Shown here: positions 49,012-58,457 of the stretch, one piece after another
Layout: every line of letters starts with the position of its first letter
How positions within the stretch are numbered: position 1 is the stretch's first letter
DNA from: Pseudomonas vancouverensis
GTDB taxonomy: Bacteria; Pseudomonadota; Gammaproteobacteria; Pseudomonadales; Pseudomonadaceae
NCBI RefSeq assembly: GCF_004348895.1
Contig: NZ_RRZK01000009.1
Span: 186,001 to 250,000 of the forward strand
DNA: 64,000 bases
Direction of reading: 5' to 3'
Made by a program: the position numbers and the translations under genes
The notes under the pieces: generated by a model
What the model was told of the DNA's origin: nothing
The model's database searches: none
Seen by the model: only the letters and a program-made list of their open reading frames with translations

Positions 49012-50126
49012 TGGCCGAAATCCGTTTGCAGAATCTCGCCCACAGCTACACCAAAACCCCGAGCGGGCCTGAAGATTACGCCATCCGCGAGATGGACCAC
49101 ATCTGGGAGCAGGGTGGCGCCTTTGCGCTGCTCGGTCCTTCGGGGTGCGGCAAGTCGACCTTGCTCAACATCATTTCCGGGTTGCTCAGCCCATCCCAGG
49201 GCCATGTGCTATTCGACGGCAAAGCGGTCAATGACCTGACCCCCGAGAAGCGCAACATCGCCCAGGTTTTCCAGTTTCCGGTGGTCTACGACACCATGAC
49301 GGTGTTCGACAACCTGGCGTTTCCCCTGCGTAATCAGGGCATGGCCGAGGCGAAAATTCACAGCAAGGTGCAGGAAATTGCCGAGGTGCTTGACCTGCAA
49401 AACCTGCTCGGCAAGAAGGCCCGTAACCTTACCGCCGATGAAAAACAGAAAGTCTCCATGGGCCGTGGGCTGGTCCGAGATGACGTCTCGGCGATCCTCT
49501 TCGATGAACCCTTGACAGTGATCGACCCGCACCTGAAGTGGAAACTGCGGCGCAAGCTCAAGCAAATCCACGAGCAGTTCAACATCACCATGGTCTACGT
49601 CACTCACGATCAGCTGGAGGCCTCGACCTTCGCCGACAAGATCGCGGTGATGTACGGCGGGCAGATCGTCCAGTTCGGCACGCCACGGGAATTGTTCGAG
49701 CGGCCGAGCCACACCTTTGTCGGCTACTTCATCGGCAGCCCGGGGATGAACCTGATCGAGGTGCAGCCGCAACCGGGTGGCGTCGGTTTCGCCTCGACGC
49801 ATTTGCCGCTGTCCGAGGTCATGCAGCAGCGTATCGCCGAAGCGCAATGGGACAGCCTCAAGGTCGGCATTCGTCCGGAGTTCATCCACGTGTGGGACGA
49901 AGCCTTTGATGACGCACTGCGGGCACAGGTCGTACACGTTGAAGACCTGGGCACCTACAAGATCATGACCCTCAACCTCGATGGCGCCACGCTGAAGGTA
50001 CGTCTGGCCGAAGACAAACCGGTGCCGCAAGGCACGGCATACATCAGTTTTCCGGCGCAGTGGCTGATGGTCTACGCCGATGATTTCCTGCTCGAAGTGC
50101 AAGCCGGCAAGGAGGCGCAGCCATGA
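49011..50126 (+). CDS. ABC importer ATPase 2 (GlpT-like)
   Basis: A 371-residue MalK-type ATPase. Walker A is canonical (GPSGCGKST, 42-50), Walker B is AILFDE, and the H-loop is intact (VTHDQLEA, His199). The ABC signature is degenerate: LTADEKQK stands at 140-147 where LSGGQQQR is expected. This defect complements that of the partner ATPase. A regulatory domain follows (VGIRPEFIHVWDEAF). It overlaps its neighbours by one base and four bases, so the operon is tightly coupled. Confidence 0.88.
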   Translation: MAEIRLQNLAHSYTKTPSGPEDYAIREMDHIWEQGGAFALLGPSGCGKSTLLNIISGLLSPSQGHVLFDGKAVNDLTPEKRNIAQVFQFPVVYDTMTVFDNLAFPLRNQGMAEAKIHSKVQEIAEVLDLQNLLGKKARNLTADEKQKVSMGRGLVRDDVSAILFDEPLTVIDPHLKWKLRRKLKQIHEQFNITMVYVTHDQLEASTFADKIAVMYGGQIVQFGTPRELFERPSHTFVGYFIGSPGMNLIEVQPQPGGVGFASTHLPLSEVMQQRIAEAQWDSLKVGIRPEFIHVWDEAFDDALRAQVVHVEDLGTYKIMTLNLDGATLKVRLAEDKPVPQGTAYISFPAQWLMVYADDFLLEVQAGKEAQP

Positions 50127-50989
50127 ACAAGGTGCAGAACAACAAGGCCTGGTGGCTGGTATTGCCGGTATTCCTGCTGGTGGCGTTCAGTGCGGTGATC
50201 CCGATGATGACGGTGGTCAACTATTCCGTGCAGGACATTTTCGATCAGTCCAGCCGCTACTTCGTCGGCGCCGACTGGTACAAACAGGTGTTGCTCGATC
50301 CGCGCCTGCACGATTCTTTGCTGCGCCAGTTCATCTATTCGGCCTGCGTGCTGGCGATTGAAATCCCCCTGGGTATTGCCGTGGCGCTGACCATGCCGAC
50401 CAAGGGTCGCTGGTCATCGGTGGTGCTGATCGTTTTGGCGATCCCTTTGCTGATTCCGTGGAACGTGGTCGGCACCATCTGGCAGATCTTCGGCCGCGCC
50501 GACATCGGTTTGCTCGGTTCGAGCCTCAATGCCATGGGCATCAGCTACAACTATGCGGCCAACACCATGGACGCCTGGGTCACGGTGCTGGTGATGGATG
50601 TGTGGCACTGGACCTCGCTGGTGGCGCTGTTGTGCTTCTCTGGGTTGCGGGCGATTCCGGACGTGTACTACCAGGCCGCACGCATCGACCGCGCCTCGGC
50701 CTGGGCGGTGTTCCGGCATATCCAGTTGCCCAAGCTCAAGAGCGTGCTGCTGATCGCGGTGATGCTGCGCTTCATGGACAGTTTCATGATCTACACCGAG
50801 CCGTTCGTGCTCACCGGCGGCGGGCCGGGCAATGCCACGACCTTCCTGAGTCAGACACTGACGCAGATGGCTGTAGGGCAATTCGACTTGGGTCCCGCGG
50901 CCGCGTTCTCGCTGGTGTACTTCCTGATCATCCTGTTGGTGTCCTGGCTGTTCTACACCGCCATGACTCACTCAGACGCCAACCGCTGA
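50123..50989 (+). CDS. ABC importer permease 1 (GlpP-like)
   Basis: A 288-residue inner membrane permease of the MalF type with about six helices. The EAA-like loop that contacts the ATPases is visible as YYQAARIDRASAWAVFRHIQLPKLKSVLLIAVMLRFMDSF. It overlaps the second ATPase gene by four bases. It pairs with the permease just downstream. Confidence 0.9.
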   Translation: MNKVQNNKAWWLVLPVFLLVAFSAVIPMMTVVNYSVQDIFDQSSRYFVGADWYKQVLLDPRLHDSLLRQFIYSACVLAIEIPLGIAVALTMPTKGRWSSVVLIVLAIPLLIPWNVVGTIWQIFGRADIGLLGSSLNAMGISYNYAANTMDAWVTVLVMDVWHWTSLVALLCFSGLRAIPDVYYQAARIDRASAWAVFRHIQLPKLKSVLLIAVMLRFMDSFMIYTEPFVLTGGGPGNATTFLSQTLTQMAVGQFDLGPAAAFSLVYFLIILLVSWLFYTAMTHSDANR

Positions 50990-50997
50990 GGCCCGCC

Positions 50998-51798
<801 letters not shown>

Positions 51799-51805
51799 GG
51801 AACTG

Positions 51806-52081
51806 ATGATGGAATGGATGAGCTGGACCGTCCCGACGACGGCGTTCTTCTGCACGATTGCCTTGATCCTGGTGGGCATGACCACCTGGGAATTGCGCTC
51901 GCCGAGTGTGCTGCGGCGAGGTTTTCTACCGATTGCCACCACCCGTGGCGATCGCTTGTTTATCGGTCTTCTCGGCAGCGCCTACCTGCATTTGCTGGTC
52001 ATCGGCGTGACCGACTGGAGCATCTGGGTCGCCTCGGCGTTGTCCCTGGTGTGGCTGTTGGTGGTGATGCGTTGGGGCTAG
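51806..52081 (+). CDS. DUF2160 small membrane protein (GlpU-like)
   Basis: A 91-residue protein with two or three membrane helices (TTAFFCTIALILVGMTTWEL; LFIGLLGSAYLHLLVIGV; WIWVASALSLVWLLVVM). It begins at the double ATG at 51806, behind GAGGAA. This is the DUF2160 family, which is encoded in GlpSTPQUV-type operons between permease and binding protein. Its exact role is unknown. Finding it here is the main reason for the Glp-like call. Confidence 0.85.
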   Translation: MMEWMSWTVPTTAFFCTIALILVGMTTWELRSPSVLRRGFLPIATTRGDRLFIGLLGSAYLHLLVIGVTDWSIWVASALSLVWLLVVMRWG

Positions 52082-52128
52082 TCGAATTGCTCGGCAATCT
52101 TGCTCCGAAATTTAAACGGGAGGTTTCT

Positions 52129-53871
52129 ATGTTCGACAAAAACAATAAGCTGCGACATAGCATTTCATTGGCCACCATGCTGGCACTCAGTGGTTTGAGC
52201 GCAGCTGCCTGGGCCGATGCCTACGAAGACGCTGCGAAGAAGTGGATCGGCAACGAGTTCAAGCCGTCGACCCTGACGGCCGATCAACAGCTCGCCGAAC
52301 TCAAGTGGTTCATCAAGGCGGCCGAGCCGTTTCGCGGGATGGACATCAAGGTGGTTTCCGAAACCCTGACCACCCACGAGTACGAATCCAAGGTCCTGGC
52401 CAAGGCGTTCACCGAGATCACCGGGATCAAGGTCACCCACGATCTGCTGCAGGAAGGTGACGTGGTGGAAAAACTGCAGACGGTGATGCAGTCGGACAAG
52501 AGCATCTATGACGGCTGGGTCAACGACTCGGACCTGATCGGCACGCACTTCCGCTACGGCAAGACCGAAGCGATCACCGACCTGATGGCCAACGAAGGCA
52601 AGGACTTCACTTCGCCGACCCTGGACATCAAGGACTTCATCGGCATTTCCTTCACCACTGCGCCGGACGGCAAGATCTATCAGTTGCCCGACCAGCAGTT
52701 CGCCAACCTCTACTGGTTCCGCGCCGACTGGTTCGAAAAGCCGGAGCTCAAAGCCAAGTTCAAGGAAAAGTACGGCTACGAGTTGGGCGTGCCGGTGAAC
52801 TGGTCGGCCTATGAAGACATCGCCAAGTTCTTCAGCGAGGACGTCAAGGAAATCGACGGCAAGCGTGTCTACGGGCACATGGACTACGGCAAGAAAGACC
52901 CGTCGCTGGGCTGGCGCTTCACCGATGCCTGGTTCTCCATGGCCGGTGGTGGCGACAAGGGCATCCCCAACGGCTTGCCAGTGGACGAGTGGGGGATTCG
53001 CGTCGAGGACTGCCACCCGGTCGGTTCCAGCGTGACCCGCGGCGGCGATACCAACGGACCTGCAGCCGTGTTTGCCACACAGAAATACGTTGATTGGCTC
53101 AAAGCCTATGCACCACCGGAAGCGGCGGGCATGACCTTCTCCGAGTCCGGCCCGGTACCGTCCCAGGGCAACATCGCCCAGCAGATCTTCTGGTACACCG
53201 CATTTACCGCCGACATGACCAAGCCGGGTCTGCCGGTTGTGAACAGCGACGGCACTCCGAAATGGCGAATGGCGCCTTCGCCGCGCGGACCGTACTGGGA
53301 AGAGGGGATGAAGCTGGGGTATCAGGACGTGGGCTCCTGGACCTTCATGAAATCGACGCCTGAGAAACAAAAACTGGCGGCCTGGCTGTACGCGCAGTTC
53401 GTGACCTCGAAAACCGTGTCGCTGAAGAAAACCATCGTCGGCCTGACGCCGATTCGCGAGTCGGACATCAACTCGCAGGCGATGACCGACCTGGCACCGA
53501 AACTCGGTGGCCTGGTGGAGTTCTACCGCAGCCCGGCCCGCGTGCAATGGACCCCGACCGGGACCAACGTGCCGGACTATCCACGCCTGGCGCAGTTGTG
53601 GTGGAGCCACATTGCTGAAGCCGCCAGCGGCGACAAGACCCCGCAAGAGGCCCTCGATGGTCTGGCCAAGGACCAGGACGCCATCATGAGCCGTCTCGAG
53701 CGTTCAAAAGTGCAAACCACCTGCGCACCGAAAATGAACCCGGAACGCGACGCGCAATACTGGTTTGACCAGCCTGGTGCGCCTAAGCCGAAACTGGCGA
53801 ACGAGAAGCCGAAGGGCGAAACCGTGAGCTACAACGAGCTGCTGAAATCTTGGGCGGATGCGCGTAAGTAA
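52129..53871 (+). CDS. ABC importer substrate-binding protein (GlpV-like)
   Basis: A 580-residue periplasmic binding protein of the large extracellular solute-binding family. The ATG at 52129 follows GGGAGG. A signal peptide ends at AAAWAD. The mature protein is unusually long for MalE-type proteins, which agrees with GlpV. Landmarks include VVSETLTTHEYESKVLAKAFTEITGIKV, TTAPDGKIYQLPDQQFANLYWFRADWF and FTDAWFSMAGGGDKGIPNGLP. The ligand (glycerol, polyol or other) cannot be read from sequence. A hairpin terminator follows. Confidence 0.88.
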   Translation: MFDKNNKLRHSISLATMLALSGLSAAAWADAYEDAAKKWIGNEFKPSTLTADQQLAELKWFIKAAEPFRGMDIKVVSETLTTHEYESKVLAKAFTEITGIKVTHDLLQEGDVVEKLQTVMQSDKSIYDGWVNDSDLIGTHFRYGKTEAITDLMANEGKDFTSPTLDIKDFIGISFTTAPDGKIYQLPDQQFANLYWFRADWFEKPELKAKFKEKYGYELGVPVNWSAYEDIAKFFSEDVKEIDGKRVYGHMDYGKKDPSLGWRFTDAWFSMAGGGDKGIPNGLPVDEWGIRVEDCHPVGSSVTRGGDTNGPAAVFATQKYVDWLKAYAPPEAAGMTFSESGPVPSQGNIAQQIFWYTAFTADMTKPGLPVVNSDGTPKWRMAPSPRGPYWEEGMKLGYQDVGSWTFMKSTPEKQKLAAWLYAQFVTSKTVSLKKTIVGLTPIRESDINSQAMTDLAPKLGGLVEFYRSPARVQWTPTGTNVPDYPRLAQLWWSHIAEAASGDKTPQEALDGLAKDQDAIMSRLERSKVQTTCAPKMNPERDAQYWFDQPGAPKPKLANEKPKGETVSYNELLKSWADARK

Positions 53872-53892
53872 AGGCTGGACCGTTGAAAAGCG

Positions 53893-53917
53893 AACGGCAC
53901 CGTAAGGTGCCGTTTTT
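53893..53917 (+). terminator. Terminator of the ABC importer operon
   Basis: AACGGCACC-GTAA-GGTGCCGTT (53893-53914) followed by TTT, 22 bases after the binding-protein stop. Confidence 0.88.
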
Positions 53918-54087
53918 CATGGTGCCGGCGTTATCGCCATCGCTAGCAGGCTAGCGCTGCCAATTGTCATGTGTATGGGGCAAACAGTCGGAAAGCCACA
54001 TAACGGATATGTAATTTCCACGCCACCGCCACGAAAGGTTCGGCTTGTTACCTTGATCCCGTCAGTTACTTAAATGAGGAAGCAAGC

Positions 54088-54288
54088 ATGAAACCTTTAC
54101 AGATTGGTGCGTTTTTGTTGGCTTTGGTGGTGTCGTCCCTGGCGATGGCCGAAGGCGGTGGTGACCGCACCTTCGACAGAATGATGTCCGCCAATGACCG
54201 CTCCGTGGAGTTGTTCGTTGCCAAGGAAAAATCCCATGATCCAGTTGTCGTGAATGATAAGGCGGTCGGACAAACCCGGGATTTGTAA
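54088..54288 (+). CDS. PtrA-like small secreted protein
   Basis: A 66-residue protein with a signal peptide (MKPLQIGAFLLALVVSSLAMA). The mature part starts EGGGDRTFDRMMSANDRSVE, which resembles the N-terminal motif of the small periplasmic PtrA-type proteins of pseudomonads, reported as copper-responsive. The ATG follows a GAGGAA site. The gene is alone between two terminator-like or empty regions. The family match is by memory and needs a search. Confidence 0.7.
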   Translation: MKPLQIGAFLLALVVSSLAMAEGGGDRTFDRMMSANDRSVELFVAKEKSHDPVVVNDKAVGQTRDL

Positions 54289-54414
54289 GCGAACATCATA
54301 GAAGCCACTTCCTGTTGAAAGAGCAGGGTGCTACCCAAGGTGCATAGTCGTGAACTGTAAGGGTTACAGAGTGGCCAGCAGATACTCGACTATCACCTGC
54401 ACTTCAGCAGATCG

Positions 54415-54792
54415 CTAAATCAAAATGGCCAGTGGGGTGTATTTGGCAACAACTGGATCTGCGGTGAGCAGCTTCATTGGTTCGGTCATGGCTGTTGCCA
54501 CGATGAGGCGGTCGAATGGATCGCGGTGATGAGGCTCAAGGTCCTTCACCGCAATGGCATGCTCCGATGAGATTGGTAGCTCGATGAACCCGCATTCGAC
54601 GCAGTAATGCCGAATCTCCTCCAGGTCAACGCTGAGTTTTCCGAGACTGACTTTAATCGCCATTTCCCAGAACGTCGCAGCGCTGACATAAACCTCTGCC
54701 GCGTTATTGATGAGCTGGCGGCCTTTGGCAGACAACTTTTGATCGTCTGCGAGCGCCCAAAGCAGCACGTGGGTGTCAAGCAACACCCTCAT
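54415..54792 (-). CDS. PIN-domain toxin (VapC-like)
   Basis: A 125-residue PIN-domain ribonuclease. Acidic catalytic residues are in place: Asp6 in LLDTHVLLW, Glu in TFWEMAIK, Asp in HHRDPFDRLIVATAM and Asp in LLTADPVVAKY. The family is that of small PIN proteins paired with Phd-type antitoxins. Its ATG overlaps the antitoxin stop (ATGA), the usual order antitoxin-toxin. Confidence 0.9.
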   Translation of the reverse strand: MRVLLDTHVLLWALADDQKLSAKGRQLINNAAEVYVSAATFWEMAIKVSLGKLSVDLEEIRHYCVECGFIELPISSEHAIAVKDLEPHHRDPFDRLIVATAMTEPMKLLTADPVVAKYTPLAILI

Positions 54793-55028
54793 GCCGGATG
54801 GCCTTCAAAAGCATCCAGCAAATCGTCTGGAAGGGGAGTGTCGAAATCATCGGTCAGGATCAGTTTGCCTTTCATTGCACCGATTCGTTGCCCCCGTGGT
54901 CGCTCCACCGGGACCAGGCGGGCGAGGGGGCGGCCGTGTTTTGCGATCGTGATGATTTGCCCGGCGGCTGCGTCATCGACGAGTTTGGATAGATTGTTTT
55001 TGGCTTCGGCCAACGGAACGATGATCAT
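54789..55028 (-). CDS. Phd/YefM-family antitoxin
   Basis: A 79-residue antitoxin starting MIIVPLAEAKNNLSKLVDDAAAGQIITIAKHGRPLARLVPVERP, a clear Phd/YefM fold that binds DNA and its toxin. The ATG at 55028 is preferred: GGGGAGG precedes it and a promoter with an inverted repeat begins just upstream. The same frame stays open upstream to an ATG at 55211, which could make a longer product. Confidence 0.9.
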   Translation of the reverse strand: MIIVPLAEAKNNLSKLVDDAAAGQIITIAKHGRPLARLVPVERPRGQRIGAMKGKLILTDDFDTPLPDDLLDAFEGHPA

Positions 55029-55211
55029 GATGCGCCTCCCCGATTCTGGACAAATATAGCCAGAATCTGCTGGAGGTGCAAAGTTGCGAATGCGAGCGGA
55101 TGGCAGCAGGTCGGGCATGACGCTATAGCGTTCAGGCGTGGCATCCATGCAGCGTTCGTTGGTCAATGTGGTGCAATCACTGACCAATTCATAAAAAACG
55201 TCGCGTTTCAT
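55029..55211 (-). other. Open frame upstream of, and in frame with, the antitoxin
   Basis: An ATG at 55211, with AAGGGA upstream, opens a frame reading MKRDVFYELVSDCTTLTNER and continuing without a stop for 61 codons into the antitoxin ATG. No family is recognised. Because a promoter and ribosome site for the antitoxin lie inside it, it may be a chance opening, a separate gene that lost its stop, or an N-terminal extension. Confidence 0.3.
55042..55081 (-). promoter_or_regulatory. Toxin-antitoxin promoter with an inverted-repeat operator
   Basis: On the minus strand TTGCAC (55081-55076) and TATATT (55058-55053) form a promoter with a 17-base spacer. GATTCTGG and CCAGAATC (55042-55049 and 55060-55067) are perfect inverted arms flanking the -10. 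The antitoxin, alone or with the toxin, probably represses here. Confidence 0.75.
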
Positions 55212-55362
55212 TGTTTGTTCCCTTCGGATCGACTTCTCCAGAGAGCACAAGATAAAACCAATCATTCACGACTGGCTGTAAGACGCAGAGGACAATATTC
55301 GCGAGAGCTTTCAGCAATAACAGCCGGACGGCAGATAGCAGTAACAAATCCTACAAACGCAA

Positions 55363-55386
55363 AAACGGCACCCGAAGGTGCCGTTT
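55363..55386 (-). terminator. Terminator of the nuo operon
   Basis: AAACGGCACC-CGAA-GGTGCCGTTT; on the minus strand it is followed by TTGCG after a T run. It lies about 30 bases beyond the nuoN stop. The gap from 55212 to here shows no gene. Confidence 0.8.
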
Positions 55387-55414
55387 CTGTTTTCTACCAA
55401 GTGTCGCTAAGCGA

Positions 55415-56878
55415 TCAACCCGCCAGACCCGACTGTTGAACCAGGTTCAGCAGTGGTTGTGGGTACAGGCCGAGGAAGAATGCCAGTACCGCGATGGCCA
55501 GCAGCATCACGCCGCCTGCACGTTGTTCCCAGTGCAGCTGGGCATCGTGACGACGCAGGTTCGGTTCGATCAGGTACAGGGTGACCATGACGCGCAGGTA
55601 GTAGAACACGCCGATGGCGCTGCCCAGTACCAGCGAGCCGACCAGCCACCATTGGTGCGATTCGACACCGGTGGCGATGATGTAGAACTTGCCGATGAAG
55701 CCGGCGGTCAGCGGGATGCCGGCCAGGGACAGCATCATCACGGTCAGTACGGCGGTCAGGTACGGACGGCGCCAGAACAGGCCACGGTATTCGTACAGGG
55801 CGTCCGCGTCACGACCGTTGTACGGCGAGGACATCAGGGTGATCACGCCGAAGGCGCCGAGGCTGGTGATCACGTAGGTGACCAGGTAGACGCCAATGGC
55901 TTCAACGGCCAGGCCCTTGCTCGCCACCAGGGCGATCAGCAGGTAACCGAAGTGGGCGATGGACGAGTAACCCAGCAGACGCTTGAGGTTGCTCTGGGTC
56001 AGCGCCAGCAGGTTACCGAACAGGATCGAGGCGATGGCGATGACGGTCAGGACGTCGCTCAGCACGCCGCTGCTGGCAGCAGGGGAGATCTGGAACAGAC
56101 GCACCATCACCGCGAACACGGCCACTTTCGACGCAGTCGCCAGGAACGCGGCAACCGGCGCCGGAGCACCCTCGTACACGTCCGGAGTCCACAGGTGGAA
56201 CGGTACCAGCGACAGCTTGAACGCCAGGCCGATCAGCATCATGCCCAGGCCCAGTTGCGCCAGCGGGCTTGGCAGGCCGGTAGCGGCCAGCGCCTGACCG
56301 ATACCGGTGAAGCTCAGGGAGCCAGCGTCAGCGTAGAGCAGGGCCATACCGAACAGCAGGAACGCGGAACCGGCAGCCGACAGCACCATGTATTTGATGC
56401 CGGCTTCCAGCGAACGCTTGTTGAAGAAGGCGTAGGCCACCAGACCGTAGACCGGCACCGACAACAGTTCCAGACCGATGAACAACCCGGCCAGGTGTTG
56501 TGCGCTGACCAGTACCAGGCCACCGGCAGCGGCCATCAGGATCAGCAGATACAGTTCTTCACGGTTGCCCGGGTAACCCGAGCCGCCATCGCCGAGGTAG
56601 GCGTGGGCGAGGGTCACACAAGCCAGGGTGGCGACCAGGATCAGCGCCATGTACAGGCAGGCAAAGGTGTCGATTTGCAGCAGCGGGGTCACGGCCAGTG
56701 GCGCGACTTTCAGTGCCGGCAGGATCGACAGCAAGGCCAGGTTCAGACCTGCGACCGAAATCAGGAAGGTCTGGGAGTGGTTGCGGCGCCAGGCGATTGC
56801 CAGCATCACCACGACAATGGTGAGGCTGGTAATCAACAGCGGCGCTAGCGCGATAAAGTGTTGAGTTGTGAATTCCAT
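55415..56878 (-). CDS. nuoN: NADH-quinone oxidoreductase subunit N
   Basis: A 487-residue proton-pumping membrane subunit of complex I, starting [19 protein letters not shown] at 56878. About 14 helices and the Mrp-antiporter-like core are visible ([86 protein letters not shown]), with the functional Glu and Lys residues. It is the last gene of the nuo operon. Confidence 0.95.
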   Translation of the reverse strand: MEFTTQHFIALAPLLITSLTIVVVMLAIAWRRNHSQTFLISVAGLNLALLSILPALKVAPLAVTPLLQIDTFACLYMALILVATLACVTLAHAYLGDGGSGYPGNREELYLLILMAAAGGLVLVSAQHLAGLFIGLELLSVPVYGLVAYAFFNKRSLEAGIKYMVLSAAGSAFLLFGMALLYADAGSLSFTGIGQALAATGLPSPLAQLGLGMMLIGLAFKLSLVPFHLWTPDVYEGAPAPVAAFLATASKVAVFAVMVRLFQISPAASSGVLSDVLTVIAIASILFGNLLALTQSNLKRLLGYSSIAHFGYLLIALVASKGLAVEAIGVYLVTYVITSLGAFGVITLMSSPYNGRDADALYEYRGLFWRRPYLTAVLTVMMLSLAGIPLTAGFIGKFYIIATGVESHQWWLVGSLVLGSAIGVFYYLRVMVTLYLIEPNLRRHDAQLHWEQRAGGVMLLAIAVLAFFLGLYPQPLLNLVQQSGLAG

Positions 56879-56885
56879 AGCGCTC

Positions 56886-58418
56886 TTACCGGGCCGAAGC
56901 GAGTTGAGTGAAGGCGGTGCCCAGCCACTGCTGCACGCCATGCATCGTTGCGGCAGAGGTGTCGAGGAACGGTTGCGGGTAAACGCCGATGTAGATCAGC
57001 AATACCGCCAGACCGACCACCATGATCAGTTCGCGAGCATCCATGCCGTGCAGCACCGCGTCCGATTTGGACGGGCCGAAGTAGGCACGGTGGATCATGA
57101 TCAGCGAGTAGACCGAACCGAACACCAGGCCGGTCGTCGCGATCACGGTGACCCATGGCGCGAACGGGAAGGTGCCGATCAGGATCAGGAACTCGCCGAC
57201 GAAGTTGCCGGTACCCGGCAAGCCCAGCGATGCAGCCGCGAAGAACAGGCTGATGGCCGGCAGGTAGGCGATCTTCGACCACAAGCCACCCATTTCACGC
57301 ATGTCCCGGGTGTGGGTGCGCTCGTACAACTGACCACTGAGGATAAACAGTGCCGCGGCCGACAGACCGTGCGCCAGCATCTGCATGACTGCGCCCTGCA
57401 GCGCCAGTTGGCTGCCGGAGTAGATGCCGATCAGGACGAAGCCCATGTGGGAAACGGACGAGAAGGCGATCAGACGCTTGATGTCGGTTTGTGCGAAAGC
57501 CAGGAACGCGCCGTAGAAGATCCCGATCAGACCGAGGGTCATGGCAATCGGCGCGAATTCGGCCGAAGCGTTGGGGAACAGCGGCAGGGCGAAACGCAGC
57601 AGACCGTAGGCAGCGGTTTTCAGCAAGATACCGGCGAGGTCGACGGAACCGGCGGTCGGTGCCTGGGCGTGAGCATCAGGCAGCCAGGAGTGGAACGGCA
57701 CGACCGGCAGCTTGACCGCGAAGGCGATGAAGAAGCCGAGCATCAGGATGTACTCGGTGGTCATCGACATCTTGGTTTTCAACAGGTCGGCGTAGTTGAA
57801 GGTAATCACGCCGGTGTTGTTGAAGTTGACCAGTACCAGACCGAGGATCGCCACCAGCATGATCAGGCCGGAAGCCTGAGTGAAGATGAAGAACTTGGTC
57901 GCCGCGTAGATCCGGGTTTTCTTGCCGTCCGAAGAACTGTGACCCCAGAGCGCGATGAGGAAGTACATCGGCACCAGCATCATTTCCCAGAAGAAGAAGA
58001 ACATGAACAGGTCGAGGGCGAGGAACACGCCGACGACACCGCCCAGGATCCACATCAGGTTCAAGTGGAAGAAGCCGACGTGACGCTGGATCTCTTTCCA
58101 CGAGCAGAGGACCGACAGCACACCGAGCAGGCCGGTGAGCATGATCATCAACAGCGACAGGCCGTCGAGGGCCAGGTGCACGTTGATGCCGAAGCGCTGG
58201 ATCCAGACGTGCTTGAATTCAAGCGCCCAGGTCGGATCGGCACCCGGTTTCGGTGCAAACGAATAGTCGCCGTGGGCCCACAGCCAGAGGCCGAGGGCGA
58301 GCAGCAGGGACATGGTGATCAGCGCAATCCAGCGGGGGAGGGTGGCGCCGAAGCGCTCACCCAGCCAGCACAGCAGGCCGCCGATGAAGGGGATCAGGAT
58401 TAGCCAAGGCAGAATCAT
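56886..58418 (-). CDS. nuoM: NADH-quinone oxidoreductase subunit M
   Basis: A 510-residue antiporter-like subunit. Characteristic stretches are [64 protein letters not shown] and [16 protein letters not shown], with the conserved Glu and Lys of the proton path. It lies seven bases before nuoN and 39 after nuoL. Confidence 0.96.
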   Translation of the reverse strand: MILPWLILIPFIGGLLCWLGERFGATLPRWIALITMSLLLALGLWLWAHGDYSFAPKPGADPTWALEFKHVWIQRFGINVHLALDGLSLLMIMLTGLLGVLSVLCSWKEIQRHVGFFHLNLMWILGGVVGVFLALDLFMFFFFWEMMLVPMYFLIALWGHSSSDGKKTRIYAATKFFIFTQASGLIMLVAILGLVLVNFNNTGVITFNYADLLKTKMSMTTEYILMLGFFIAFAVKLPVVPFHSWLPDAHAQAPTAGSVDLAGILLKTAAYGLLRFALPLFPNASAEFAPIAMTLGLIGIFYGAFLAFAQTDIKRLIAFSSVSHMGFVLIGIYSGSQLALQGAVMQMLAHGLSAAALFILSGQLYERTHTRDMREMGGLWSKIAYLPAISLFFAAASLGLPGTGNFVGEFLILIGTFPFAPWVTVIATTGLVFGSVYSLIMIHRAYFGPSKSDAVLHGMDARELIMVVGLAVLLIYIGVYPQPFLDTSAATMHGVQQWLGTAFTQLASAR

Positions 58419-58457
58419 GACGGGCTCAATTCCTTTCGCAAGTTCGCAAGGTTCATA

